11,219 bases of DNA from Clostridia bacterium (GCA_900754175.1 CAAEBS010000095.1:1-11219); one strand, 5' to 3'. Shown: positions 1 to 6,661, counted from the stretch's first letter. Numbers and translations are program-made. The notes: generated by a model not told the origin, from the sequence alone.

Positions 1-6
1 GGGGGG

Positions 7-24
7 GGAGCCGGTACCGGTTCC
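7..24. repeat. Palindrome just past the ABC permease gene
   Basis: A perfect 10-bp palindrome (CCGGTACCGG, 11-20) is extended by GGA and TCC after one mismatch on each side. It lies about 37 nt beyond the stop codon of the minus-strand ABC permease gene, so it could act as a 3' hairpin for that operon. On the minus strand it is followed by C residues and not by a U-tract, so it is not a convincing intrinsic terminator. The sequence edge is close and the first eight bases are all G. Confidence 0.3.
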
Positions 25-35
25 TTTCTTCTGAA

Positions 36-55
36 TTTTGCAGATTTTTGCAGAT
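36..55. repeat. Tandem 10-bp direct repeat
   Basis: TTTTGCAGAT occurs twice in direct tandem, immediately before the permease stop codon region. It is probably a simple duplication; no function is visible. Confidence 0.6.
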
Positions 56-60
56 GATTG

Positions 61-1878
61 TCAGTTCTTGATCTGCTGACGGTTGAACGCCACGTAGGTG
101 AACACCACGAACACCGCCGTATGAAGCAGAATCATGATCAGACCGTAAGGCAGACCCAGCGTGGCAAGCGTCATCTGATAGGTGTAGCTGTCCGCCAGTG
201 GAGACGTAAGGAACATCGAAAGGCTGACGTACGGCAGGATCGTAAACTTCAGAATCGGCAGATACTGCATAAAGGTAAGCGAAAGCAGCTGTACCACCGT
301 AAACATACTCATGATGATGAGCGGGAATGCGATCGAAAGCACCGAGCGCTTGGTAACGGTGGAGAAGAACAGAGCGATCGACGCCATCAACAGCGCCGTT
401 GCCAGCGAGCAGAGGCAAACGATGAGAGCGGTCACGATAAAGGGCACCGCTACCACCTCTCCGCCCATTATCATCAGATCCGGTGTCAGCAGATCGCCGA
501 AGCCGTTGAAGATCACCGTCATCACAGAGAGGATCAGCCCTGCCGCAAGCGTAAGTCCCACGGTGTAGAGCAACATGGTAAGAATCTTGGAGGTCATGAT
601 CTTATGCCGCTTTTTCGGGCGGATCAGCAACAGCCGGATCGTGCCCTCGGTGTGCTCGCTGGCAATCATCATGCCTGCCATAACGATCGCAAAGATCGTA
701 ACCATGCTCATGATGCTGGTCAGCGAACTTTTCAGCGTATCCTTTACCGATTTTTCGCCGCGGAACACGCTCAGCGGGCAATCGTTTTCCAGCGCATAGC
801 GGATCATCTTCATGCCGTCATGAGCCGCTTCCCGTGCCTGCCCCTTCTTTTCAAAATCTTTCTGGTATTCCTCGTAGGAATCGTACCAGCCACTGCCGTC
901 GTGCTCCCATACCTCCTTGGGCATGATGACGATGCCGTTGTAATAGCCGAGAACCAGCCCCGCATACGAGGAGTTCACCGCATTGTACTGCCAGCTGTCG
1001 GGCGAGCACTCGTTTTCATACAGGAAACGATACGCCCACTCCACCTCTTTGGCAGAATCACGGGTTGCGGCGGCGCAGTCCCGGTTGTACTCTGCCAGCC
1101 GGAGCAGATACAGCGTGTTTTCATCCGACTTTTTGTCGTATTCCGCCTGCGCCAGCTTCACGTTCGCTTCTGCCGTCGCCAGGTTTTCCTCGGCTTGCAG
1201 AACCTGCTGGGAAGCGCTGTCCAGCTTGCTCTTCAGAATGAGCTTCGGAGACGCATCCAGAATCTGCTTTTCATAGCCCTCAAGCTTTTTGCCAAGCTCC
1301 GCATACTCCTGCTGCCACTGCGCACGGGTATAGGTGCCAAGGTTCGGGAGCGGTTCTGCGGATGCATCCGGATACTCTTCATAATACACGCCATCCGTGT
1401 AATAATACCGCTCGGTGGGGACAAGCTCTTCGTCCCGGGAGTTCATATACTCCTGCACCGTCCAGTCGTTTCCGGTATTCTGGAGCTCTGCGTAGGTGAC
1501 CTTTCCGTCGGCAAGCATACCGATCAGGGCATACGCCTCCCGCTTGGAGGAGTAGGGCTGATAATACAAATTGTATTTCCAGCTCGTATCCAGGTCGTTG
1601 TCGATAAAGAACCGGAGGGCATCCGCCTGCGCACGGTAAACGGCACCGGTCGCCTTCATTCCCGGCTCGTCTTCTTTTTCCATGCCTTCTGCCCATTCGA
1701 TCAGGGAATCGTAGCGCCCCTCGGCACTCACACTGCTGTCAACGCTTTCGGTGATCTTGTTGATTACAAAAGAACCGGTCGGGATCAGCAGGGCAAGTGC
1801 CAGGATAATGATAATCAGGACCCGGTAACCGGTCTGACGGTAAATTTTAATGGATTCATTCCGGACAAGACGGTTCAT
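61..1878 (-). CDS. ABC-2 type exporter permease with large extracytoplasmic coiled-coil domain
   Basis: This 605-aa membrane protein is the likely transmembrane partner of the ATPase encoded just upstream. Helix 1 spans about residues 18-38. A long hydrophilic segment (about 40-380) follows, with a heptad-rich stretch at about 190-290 (many A, E, K, L, Q). About five more helices lie near 385-405, 432-455, 478-502, 512-534 and 577-597. The loop EHTEGTIRLLLIRPKKRHK (408-426) is typical of BcrB/ABC-2 permeases. This helix-big outer domain-five helices layout is known from several Gram-positive exporters. The ATG overlaps the ATPase stop as ATGA, and GAGGAGG stands 7 nt upstream, so translation is probably coupled. 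The substrate cannot be told; lipid, antimicrobial peptide or bacteriocin export are possibilities. The family call is firm, the substrate unknown. Confidence 0.88.
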   Translation of the reverse strand: MNRLVRNESIKIYRQTGYRVLIIIILALALLIPTGSFVINKITESVDSSVSAEGRYDSLIEWAEGMEKEDEPGMKATGAVYRAQADALRFFIDNDLDTSWKYNLYYQPYSSKREAYALIGMLADGKVTYAELQNTGNDWTVQEYMNSRDEELVPTERYYYTDGVYYEEYPDASAEPLPNLGTYTRAQWQQEYAELGKKLEGYEKQILDASPKLILKSKLDSASQQVLQAEENLATAEANVKLAQAEYDKKSDENTLYLLRLAEYNRDCAAATRDSAKEVEWAYRFLYENECSPDSWQYNAVNSSYAGLVLGYYNGIVIMPKEVWEHDGSGWYDSYEEYQKDFEKKGQAREAAHDGMKMIRYALENDCPLSVFRGEKSVKDTLKSSLTSIMSMVTIFAIVMAGMMIASEHTEGTIRLLLIRPKKRHKIMTSKILTMLLYTVGLTLAAGLILSVMTVIFNGFGDLLTPDLMIMGGEVVAVPFIVTALIVCLCSLATALLMASIALFFSTVTKRSVLSIAFPLIIMSMFTVVQLLSLTFMQYLPILKFTILPYVSLSMFLTSPLADSYTYQMTLATLGLPYGLIMILLHTAVFVVFTYVAFNRQQIKN

Positions 1879-2933
1879 AACGTGTCCTCCTCTCCGCTCT
1901 GGCGGCTGTTGCCGCTGAGATTATCGTCGGTGGGATCCTGCCCCTGCGTGCTTTGCGGCGCAGGCGCAAAACCGCCCGTGCCCACCTCGTGACTGCCTGT
2001 GTTGCCGACGATCTCCAGGAATGCAGTCTCCAGCGTCTTTTTCATCACATGGACTTCATAAATATCCACGCCCTCTCCGGCAAGCCGCCGGACAAGATCG
2101 GGCACTTTTGCCCGCTCGATCAGAAGCCGGACGGTATCGTCGGAATCGTCCAGACGGACGTCAGGATAATCCGCCCGCAGTTCCTCTGCCACGGCAGGCG
2201 CATTGCCCACCGAAAGCGCCAGAAGCTCCTTGCCGTCGGCATAGGTGTTCTGAAGCTCCGCCATGGAATGGGTGCCAAGCATTCTGCCCCGGTCGATCAC
2301 GCCGACACGGTCGCACATCTGTTCCAGCTCGGCAAGCAGGTGGCTGGAAACGAATACCGCCACGCCCTCCCGGTGGCACAGCTCCTTGAGAATATCCCGC
2401 AGATCCTTGATGCCGGCGGGATCCAGTCCGTTGGTCGGCTCATCCAGCACAAGCAGAGCCGGACGGTGCAGGATCGCCTGGGCAAGACCCAGCCGCTGGC
2501 GCATACCCAACGAATACTTGGAGATCTTGTCGTCAATCCGGGTCTGAAGCCCGACCAGACGGATCACCTCGTCAAAGCGCTCCTTGGGAATGTTGCCGTA
2601 CATCCGGGCGTACTGCTCCAGATTCTGCCGTCCGGTCAGGTATTTATACATCTCGGGGTTTTCAATGATACCGCCCACCGATTTTACCGCTTCTTCAAAA
2701 TCGGTCACGATGTTGCGCCCGCAGATCCGGATCTCCCCCTGCTCCATGCGCAGAAGCCCCAGCATCAGCTTGATGGTGGTGGTCTTACCGGAGCCGTTCG
2801 GTCCGAGGAATCCGAAAATTTCACCGGGGTACACATCAAGATTGATATTGTCAAGAATCAGCCGGGAGCCAAGATGCTTGCTCAGATTCCGGATGGTCAG
2901 GACCGGTGCAGTGTTCTGTGTTCTTTCTTCCAT
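1875..2933 (-). CDS. ABC transporter ATP-binding protein (BcrA/CcmA-type)
   Basis: This 352-aa cytoplasmic ATPase energises the permease encoded next to it. Visible motifs are Walker A GPNGSGKT (44-51), signature SLGMRQ (141-146), Walker B LLVLDE (160-165) with a following D-loop, and H-loop His198. The Q-loop area reads IIENPEMY, as in bacitracin-type exporters. After the nucleotide-binding domain comes a C-terminal domain with the usual TLE.AFLEIVG end (about 300-310). A further polar, low-complexity tail of about 40 residues (S, G, Q, D, E) is not part of the family core. I chose the ATG at 2933 because AGGAGG stands 5 nt upstream; a TTG 10 codons earlier would place that site inside the gene. 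Transcription probably starts near 3007. Confidence 0.92.
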   Translation of the reverse strand: MEERTQNTAPVLTIRNLSKHLGSRLILDNINLDVYPGEIFGFLGPNGSGKTTTIKLMLGLLRMEQGEIRICGRNIVTDFEEAVKSVGGIIENPEMYKYLTGRQNLEQYARMYGNIPKERFDEVIRLVGLQTRIDDKISKYSLGMRQRLGLAQAILHRPALLVLDEPTNGLDPAGIKDLRDILKELCHREGVAVFVSSHLLAELEQMCDRVGVIDRGRMLGTHSMAELQNTYADGKELLALSVGNAPAVAEELRADYPDVRLDDSDDTVRLLIERAKVPDLVRRLAGEGVDIYEVHVMKKTLETAFLEIVGNTGSHEVGTGGFAPAPQSTQGQDPTDDNLSGNSRQSGEEDTL

Positions 2934-2938
2934 TTTTT

Positions 2939-2944
2939 CCTCCT
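2939..2944 (-). promoter_or_regulatory. Ribosome binding site fixing the ATPase start
   Basis: AGGAGG on the minus strand, five A residues before the ATG at 2933. It rules out the in-frame TTG upstream, which gives 10 extra residues and has no such site. Confidence 0.8.
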
Positions 2945-2961
2945 GTCGGTATGTTCGGTTC

Positions 2962-3000
2962 AAAAAGCCCGCCCCGGTTTTTGCCGGAAAGCGGGCTTTT
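2962..3000 (-). terminator. Intrinsic terminator hairpin; ends alr operon and/or attenuates ABC operon
   Basis: The 10-bp stem AAAAGCCCGC/GCGGGCTTTT has a smaller CCGG/CCGG stem inside its loop and ends in a run of five T on the minus strand. Because the arms start with A's and end with T's it could work on both strands. It lies about 53 nt past the alr stop codon, where a terminator would be expected. However, it also lies downstream of the predicted promoter of the ABC genes, so every transcript started there must read through it. It is either a shared terminator or a leader attenuator. Confidence 0.75.
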
Positions 3001-3013
3001 CTCCGTTATGCAA

Positions 3014-3042
3014 ATTATATCACACTTCGGGAATATTATCAA
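3014..3042 (-). promoter_or_regulatory. Sigma-A-type promoter for the ABC exporter operon
   Basis: On the minus strand: -35 TTGATA (3042-3037), a 17-nt spacer, and -10 TATAAT (3019-3014) preceded by TGA, an extended -10. The predicted start is an A near 3007. The leader to the ATPase ATG would be about 74 nt and would contain the hairpin at 3000-2962. Confidence 0.75.
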
Positions 3043-3052
3043 TACTTATTTT

Positions 3053-4297
3053 TTAATTTCCGGGGCGGAATATCTCCTGCGCAAAGGCGTCTCCCGGGAT
3101 ACCGCCCGCCTCCACGATGCTGTCCTTCACAAAGGCGATCCTGCCGCCCTGCAGATAGAATCTCGGCACACGTTCGCCCACGGCGCAGAGGATCTCATAC
3201 GGAATGGTGCCGTTCCTCCCGGCAATGTCCTCCGCCGTGATCCGGCAGTCCCCGTCGGCGCCGATCACCGTTACGGCGTCGCCCGCCCGGACGTCCGGAA
3301 TATGCGTGACGTCCAGCATCAGCTGGTCCATGCAGATCCGTCCAACGATCGGCGCCGGCTTGCCGTGCACCAGCATATACATCCCCGCCTCCGAATTGGA
3401 GCGCAGATAGCCGTCGGCATACCCCACCGGAACGGTGGCTATCCTGGTTTTCCGGTCTGCCCGGAACACACAGCCGTAGCTGACGGTGTCACCCGGCTCG
3501 ATCTCCTTTACCAGGGAGATCACCGCATGAAGCGACATCACCGGCAAAAGCTCGGGCGATGCCTGCATTTCCTGCGACGGGGAAAGCCCGTACAGCACGA
3601 TCCCCGCCCGCACCATGTCCATCTGATACTCCGGAAAATCCAGAATGGCGGCGCTGTTGGCACAGTGGCGGACCGAAAAGGAAACGCCGTTGTCGGCAAA
3701 GTAATCCACCGCACGGCAGAACGAACGGTACTGCGCCCGGGTATACGCCTGCCCTGCCGCACCGCCGTCCGAAACCGCAAAATGGGTAAAGACCCCCTCC
3801 GGGATCAGGTACTCGCCCCGGCAAAGCGCCGCTGCCGCTTCCAGCTGCGGCAGATCCTCCTCACCGTGCTTGCAGGGAAATCCCAGCCGCCCCATGCCGG
3901 AGTCCAGCTTGATATGGATCTTCACCGCCACGCCCGCCTCTTCCGCACGGGCGGCAAGCGCCTTTCCGTATTCCTCCGAAAACACCGCCTGGGACAGCCC
4001 GAGAGCGCCGAGCATTCCGGCACATTCGGGAGAGGTATAGCCGAGAATCAGGATCGGCTTTACGATTCCGTTCTGCCGAAGCTGCATCGCCTCCTCGATG
4101 TTGGAAACGGCAAACCAGTCGGCTCCCAGCTCCTGATACAGCCTTGACATTCCCACGGCGCCGTGCCCGTAAGCGTTCGCCTTGACCACACAGCAAAGGG
4201 CGGTGGTCGGCTTCAGCGCTTGGCGGATTTTCTGATAATTATACCGGGCGCAGTCAAGGTCGATCTGTGCCCAGAAACGCTTTCTCTGAAGTAGCAT
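3053..4297 (-). CDS. alr: Alanine racemase
   Basis: This PLP-dependent enzyme interconverts L- and D-alanine and supplies D-Ala for peptidoglycan in the cytoplasm. The protein has 414 residues. The PLP-binding lysine is K39 in VVKANAYGHG, and the second catalytic base is Y274 in SYGCVFRADRKTR. LDSGMGRLGF (131-140), HCANSAA (211-217) and the CMDQ motif (322-325) are also typical. The fold is an N-terminal TIM barrel followed by a beta domain from about 245. About 30 residues follow the usual VPR end of the family, so it is slightly long at the C-terminus. GGGGAGGA precedes the ATG by about 5 nt. It lies 76 nt after the RNHCP gene on the same strand, with the PLP kinase before that. I saw no convincing separate promoter, so cotranscription is likely. 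Confidence 0.97.
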   Translation of the reverse strand: MLLQRKRFWAQIDLDCARYNYQKIRQALKPTTALCCVVKANAYGHGAVGMSRLYQELGADWFAVSNIEEAMQLRQNGIVKPILILGYTSPECAGMLGALGLSQAVFSEEYGKALAARAEEAGVAVKIHIKLDSGMGRLGFPCKHGEEDLPQLEAAAALCRGEYLIPEGVFTHFAVSDGGAAGQAYTRAQYRSFCRAVDYFADNGVSFSVRHCANSAAILDFPEYQMDMVRAGIVLYGLSPSQEMQASPELLPVMSLHAVISLVKEIEPGDTVSYGCVFRADRKTRIATVPVGYADGYLRSNSEAGMYMLVHGKPAPIVGRICMDQLMLDVTHIPDVRAGDAVTVIGADGDCRITAEDIAGRNGTIPYEILCAVGERVPRFYLQGGRIAFVKDSIVEAGGIPGDAFAQEIFRPGN

Positions 4298-4390
4298 AAA
4301 AGTCCTCCCCGTACAAAAAGCTGTACTGAGTATATGCGCCGGCGGCAGAAAACGTGCCCTCCGGCGGAAAAATTCAATTGCCGGCGGCAG
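4298..4390. repeat. GC-rich repeats between RNHCP gene and alr
   Basis: GCCGGCGGCAG occurs twice in direct orientation (4338-4348 and 4380-4390), with a third shorter CCGGCGG at 4361-4367. The second copy covers the end of the RNHCP coding sequence. Only weak 5-bp hairpins can be drawn and no U-tract follows, so this is probably not a terminator. A TATACT box on the minus strand (4334-4329) has no acceptable -35. Confidence 0.4.
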
Positions 4391-4703
4391 TCAGCCGGAT
4401 GAGAAGCTTCCGGTCGTCCGGCTGGACCCGGGCGTCAAGCGCCGCACGGTTGCGGTGGATCTCGCCGCACTTCCGGCACCGGTGGATGATAATAAAGCCC
4501 CGGCGTGCGTCGGGTTCGGTACGGATCGGCTCCATTTCGCCCCGGCACGGATTGGCACGGTCGCCGGGCAGAATATCCACGTGGAGCGACCAGAGACAGA
4601 ACGGGCAATGGTTGCGGGAGCTTTTTCCCATGGGAAGTACCTCGGCGCCGCAATGCACGCAGGTAAAGGCACAGTCGTTTTTGACAAAGCGTTTCTGCTC
4701 CAT
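4374..4703 (-). CDS. RNHCP domain zinc-ribbon protein
   Basis: This small cytoplasmic protein of 109 residues carries the name-giving motif of the RNHCP family, R30-N-H-C-P34, in RNHCPFCLWSLHVD. The cysteines form pairs as in a zinc ribbon: C15-x2-C18, C33-x2-C36 and C76-x2-C79, with one more at C53. The family has no firmly known biochemical role; metal binding is inferred from the cysteine spacing. I chose the MEQKRF start because it matches the family N-terminus. An upstream in-frame ATG would add about 31 residues that overlap the kinase gene in another frame. The ATG is only 1 nt past the kinase TGA (TGA-A-ATG) and has only a weak purine-rich site, so it probably depends on translational coupling. 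Confidence 0.85.
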   Translation of the reverse strand: MEQKRFVKNDCAFTCVHCGAEVLPMGKSSRNHCPFCLWSLHVDILPGDRANPCRGEMEPIRTEPDARRGFIIIHRCRKCGEIHRNRAALDARVQPDDRKLLIRLTAAGN

Positions 4704-4704
4704 T

Positions 4705-5658
4705 TCAGTTTTTCTCTCTTTCCGGATCTTCCCCGCTCCCCGCCAACTCACCGAGGAAGCGCTCCAGCGCCACGCCGTCACGGGTAGGGGTATCAAATTT
4801 TGCCGAGTATGCCATTACCCGGCGGGTCATACGGCAGGCGTAGCCCACGCTCCCGGCAAATCCGTCGCCCCGCAGAAGTGCGCCCAGAAGCACCGATGCG
4901 TAAAAATCGCCCGTGCCGGGATAGTTCTTCGGCACCCGTGTGACCTTGACGTAAACGGTCGCCTTTCCCTGCTCCGCTCCGACGGTCAGCAGACGGTCGG
5001 GACCGTCGCAGATGCCGGTAATCACGATCCGTCCGGCGCCCGTCAGCGAATAAAGCTCACCGATCAGCCGCCCGGTATAGAGCGTCCGCTCCTCGGGCTC
5101 CATGGCGGCGGTATCTTCATAGGGAATTCCGGTGAGAAAGCACGCCTCGGTCAGGTTCGGCGTGATGATATCCGCCCGGCGGCACAGCCCTGCCATGCCA
5201 CGCATCAGTTCCTCGGTATAGGTGGAATACAGAATTCCGTCGTCCCCCATCACCGGGTCCACCATAACGGTGGTGCCGCTGTCGGCAAAGCGGTCCAGAA
5301 AACGCCCTACCACGTCCAGCTGGCGATCACTGCCGAGAAAGCCGGTATAAACGGCGTCAAATTTCAGCCCCAGACGCCCGAAATGCTCAAATACCGGCGT
5401 CATGGAATCGGTAAGGTCGCAGAAATACATCCCGGAAAATCCCCCGGTATGCGTGGACAGCAGGGCGGTGGGAACCGGCACTACCTGGTTGCCCATGGCG
5501 GACAGGGTGGGGATCACCACCGTCAGCGCACAGCGCCCGAAGCAGGAAAGGTCGTGAATGGCGGCAATTCTGCGCACCGGGCGCTCCGCCCCCTCAAAGA
5601 CATCCTCATCCCGGACCGGCTCCACAACCGGATTTCCGGGGCTTGCTTGCAGTTTCAT
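4705..5658 (-). CDS. Pyridoxal/pyridoxamine kinase (PLP salvage)
   Basis: A PfkB/ribokinase-fold enzyme of 317 aa as called, phosphorylating B6 vitamers to make PLP. The clostridial pyridoxamine kinase signature is clear: RRIAAIHDLSCFGRCALT (29-46), LLSTHTGG (67-73), DPVMGDDG (134-141), TPNLTEA (166-172) and the anion-hole motif GTGD (248-251), with D251 the likely catalytic base. Two starts are possible. The ATG at 5658 has GGAG 8 nt upstream but gives about 28 residues before the conserved core. A GTG at 5577 with GGAG 6 nt upstream would give MRRIAAIHD, 290 aa, which fits the family better. The next gene begins 1 nt after the stop. The neighbouring alr encodes a PLP enzyme, so the cluster may couple cofactor supply to D-Ala synthesis. 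Function is firm, start uncertain. Confidence 0.93.
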   Translation of the reverse strand: MKLQASPGNPVVEPVRDEDVFEGAERPVRRIAAIHDLSCFGRCALTVVIPTLSAMGNQVVPVPTALLSTHTGGFSGMYFCDLTDSMTPVFEHFGRLGLKFDAVYTGFLGSDRQLDVVGRFLDRFADSGTTVMVDPVMGDDGILYSTYTEELMRGMAGLCRRADIITPNLTEACFLTGIPYEDTAAMEPEERTLYTGRLIGELYSLTGAGRIVITGICDGPDRLLTVGAEQGKATVYVKVTRVPKNYPGTGDFYASVLLGALLRGDGFAGSVGYACRMTRRVMAYSAKFDTPTRDGVALERFLGELAGSGEDPEREKN

Positions 5659-5670
5659 CCGTACAGCTCC

Positions 5671-5697
5671 GGCATTTCCCAGGCAACTGAAAATGCC
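5671..5697 (-). repeat. Intercistronic hairpin before the kinase gene
   Basis: GGCATTTTC and GGAAATGCC on the minus strand form a 9-bp stem with one G-U pair and a 9-nt loop. It sits in the 91-nt gap between the 247-aa gene and the kinase gene, next to the kinase ribosome site (GGAG, 5670-5667) but not covering it. No U-tract follows, so it is more likely an mRNA-stabilising or processing hairpin than a terminator. Confidence 0.45.
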
Positions 5698-5749
5698 GCA
5701 TCCTTTCTTTTGTCATTCACCGCCCGGAGTACAGGCGGTATTCCGGCGC

Positions 5750-6493
5750 TCAGCCGGCGTTCCGGATCGCCTTTTTGTCCTTGCCGGTCATGGACACCTT
5801 TGCGGTCTCGGCGCCGTAATCGTACAGGCAGAGCACGCCGTAAGGCGTATCCTCGTAATCCAGATCGCCGACGTAGTACACGTCAAGATAGATCGCCAGC
5901 AGGGTTCCGTTGTCCAGAAGCTCCCGCAGATCCTCGCCGCACTCGTCCAGATCAAACACCAGGCGGCGGTAGTTGTACATATGCTTTTCGGCAGACGCCG
6001 TCACCTTTGCCCGGCACCGGACAAAACGGACGCTCTCCGGGTCGTTTCCGTCGTTGTCCGAATCGTCCTCCGGTGTCAGATCCACGGCAAGCAGAACGCT
6101 GGTATCGAAAAGCTCCGCACTCCGGTCCGGCGTTTCCTCCAGCGCATAGTCCTCGGTCAGCGACCGTATGGTGCTGTTGTTGTAGCGGAACAGAATCTGA
6201 ATCTGGTTGGCGTCCGGAATGATACGGGTGTCCTCGGTGGAAAAATACCCCGCATTCTTTTCCCCGCGGGTAATGGAGGTCTGGTTCTGGCTGAACATAT
6301 ACAGATCGCCCCCTGCCTCCCGGTAAGCCCGGCAAAGCTTTTCGTTTGCGTCGATGGTCTTTACGTTTGCGGGAACCGAAGTGGAAACGAACAGTCTCCA
6401 GCAAAGAAGACCGATCACCGCACCGATCGCCAGACTGAGAAGGATACGGAGGACCCATCCCACGATACGAAAGCTTCTTGAAACTCTTGACAT
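5750..6493 (-). CDS. Membrane-anchored protein of unknown function
   Basis: A 247-aa protein I do not recognise. It starts with a basic N-terminus (MSRVSRSFR) and one strong helix (about 11-36), probably an uncleaved signal anchor. The rest (about 37-247) would lie outside the membrane and looks like a folded mixed alpha/beta domain; residues 140-153 are a very acidic linker (PEDDSDNDGNDPES). No catalytic motif is evident. The ATG at 6493 has AAAAGGAG 5 nt upstream. This ribosome site can pair with the mRNA leader, and the codons at the start overlap the -35 box of an opposing promoter. The gene is first in a row with the PLP kinase, RNHCP and alr genes, which hints at a cell-envelope setting but does not show function. 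Confidence 0.82.
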   Translation of the reverse strand: MSRVSRSFRIVGWVLRILLSLAIGAVIGLLCWRLFVSTSVPANVKTIDANEKLCRAYREAGGDLYMFSQNQTSITRGEKNAGYFSTEDTRIIPDANQIQILFRYNNSTIRSLTEDYALEETPDRSAELFDTSVLLAVDLTPEDDSDNDGNDPESVRFVRCRAKVTASAEKHMYNYRRLVFDLDECGEDLRELLDNGTLLAIYLDVYYVGDLDYEDTPYGVLCLYDYGAETAKVSMTGKDKKAIRNAG

Positions 6494-6515
6494 TATGACT
6501 CCTTTTCGGTATAAT
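6487..6515 (+). promoter_or_regulatory. Perfect consensus promoter reading right, inside the start of the opposing gene
   Basis: TTGACA (6487-6492), exactly 17 nt, TATAAT (6510-6515): a full match to the vegetative sigma consensus. The -35 box overlaps the start codon of the minus-strand 247-aa gene, and the spacer holds its ribosome site. Predicted transcription starts near 6522 and runs into the 170-aa gene after a leader of about 140 nt. Confidence 0.75.
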
Positions 6516-6580
6516 AGTATCGGAAAACAAGCCGGTCGCCGTAAAAGTCCTGTCAGAACCAAAAGGAGACACGACCGGTC
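6499..6580 (-). promoter_or_regulatory. Candidate leader RNA that hides the ribosome site of the 247-aa gene
   Basis: In the minus-strand transcript, CCGGUCGU (6578-6571) can pair with GCGACCGG (6539-6532), 8 bp including one G-U. Within that loop, CUCCUUUUGGU (6568-6558) is complementary to ACCGAAAAGGAG (6510-6499), 11 bp with one bulged G. The second pairing covers the Shine-Dalgarno site completely. If both stems form, the result is an H-type pseudoknot; otherwise they could be alternative states. No known riboswitch class is recognised. Confidence 0.5.
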
Positions 6581-6587
6581 TTTCAAT

Positions 6588-6616
6588 ATTATAGCACGGA
6601 TGCCGTATAAATGCAA
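6588..6616 (-). promoter_or_regulatory. Promoter reading left for the 247-aa gene and probably the PLP-kinase/alr operon
   Basis: On the minus strand: TTGCAT (6616-6611), 17 nt, TATAAT (6593-6588). The predicted start is near 6581, giving a leader of about 87 nt to the ATG at 6493. The promoter sits inside the leader of the opposing transcript. Confidence 0.68.
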
Positions 6617-6645
6617 GTGGTTTTTCAAACCGGTTTTCATACGGC
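6602..6645 (+). repeat. Nested hairpin in the leader of the 170-aa gene
   Basis: GCCGTAT (6602-6608) pairs with ATACGGC (6639-6645), and inside it GGTTT (6619-6623) pairs with AAACC (6627-6631). The structure ends 5 nt before the GGGGAGG ribosome site (6651-6657). In DNA form the dyad spans the -35 box of the leftward promoter, so it could also be a protein-binding site. Confidence 0.4.
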
Positions 6646-6661
6646 TTCCCGGGGAGGCAAT

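Noticed and set aside
1..8. Run of eight G's at the left end
   Set aside because: It could be real, but a homopolymer at the very edge may be an assembly or sequencing artefact, so it is not interpreted.
58..1992. 644-codon open frame on the plus strand over the ABC permease
   Set aside because: Its translation is full of His, Arg and Gln without any domain, it lacks a ribosome site, and it lies antisense to a clear ABC-2 permease. It is a frame shadow.
2906..4147. 413-codon open frame on the plus strand over alr
   Set aside because: It is antisense to alanine racemase, Arg/His/Pro-rich and has no start signal.
4329..4357. Possible separate alr promoter (TATACT on the minus strand)
   Set aside because: No acceptable -35 at 16-18 nt (GCACGT or similar), and no TG extension.
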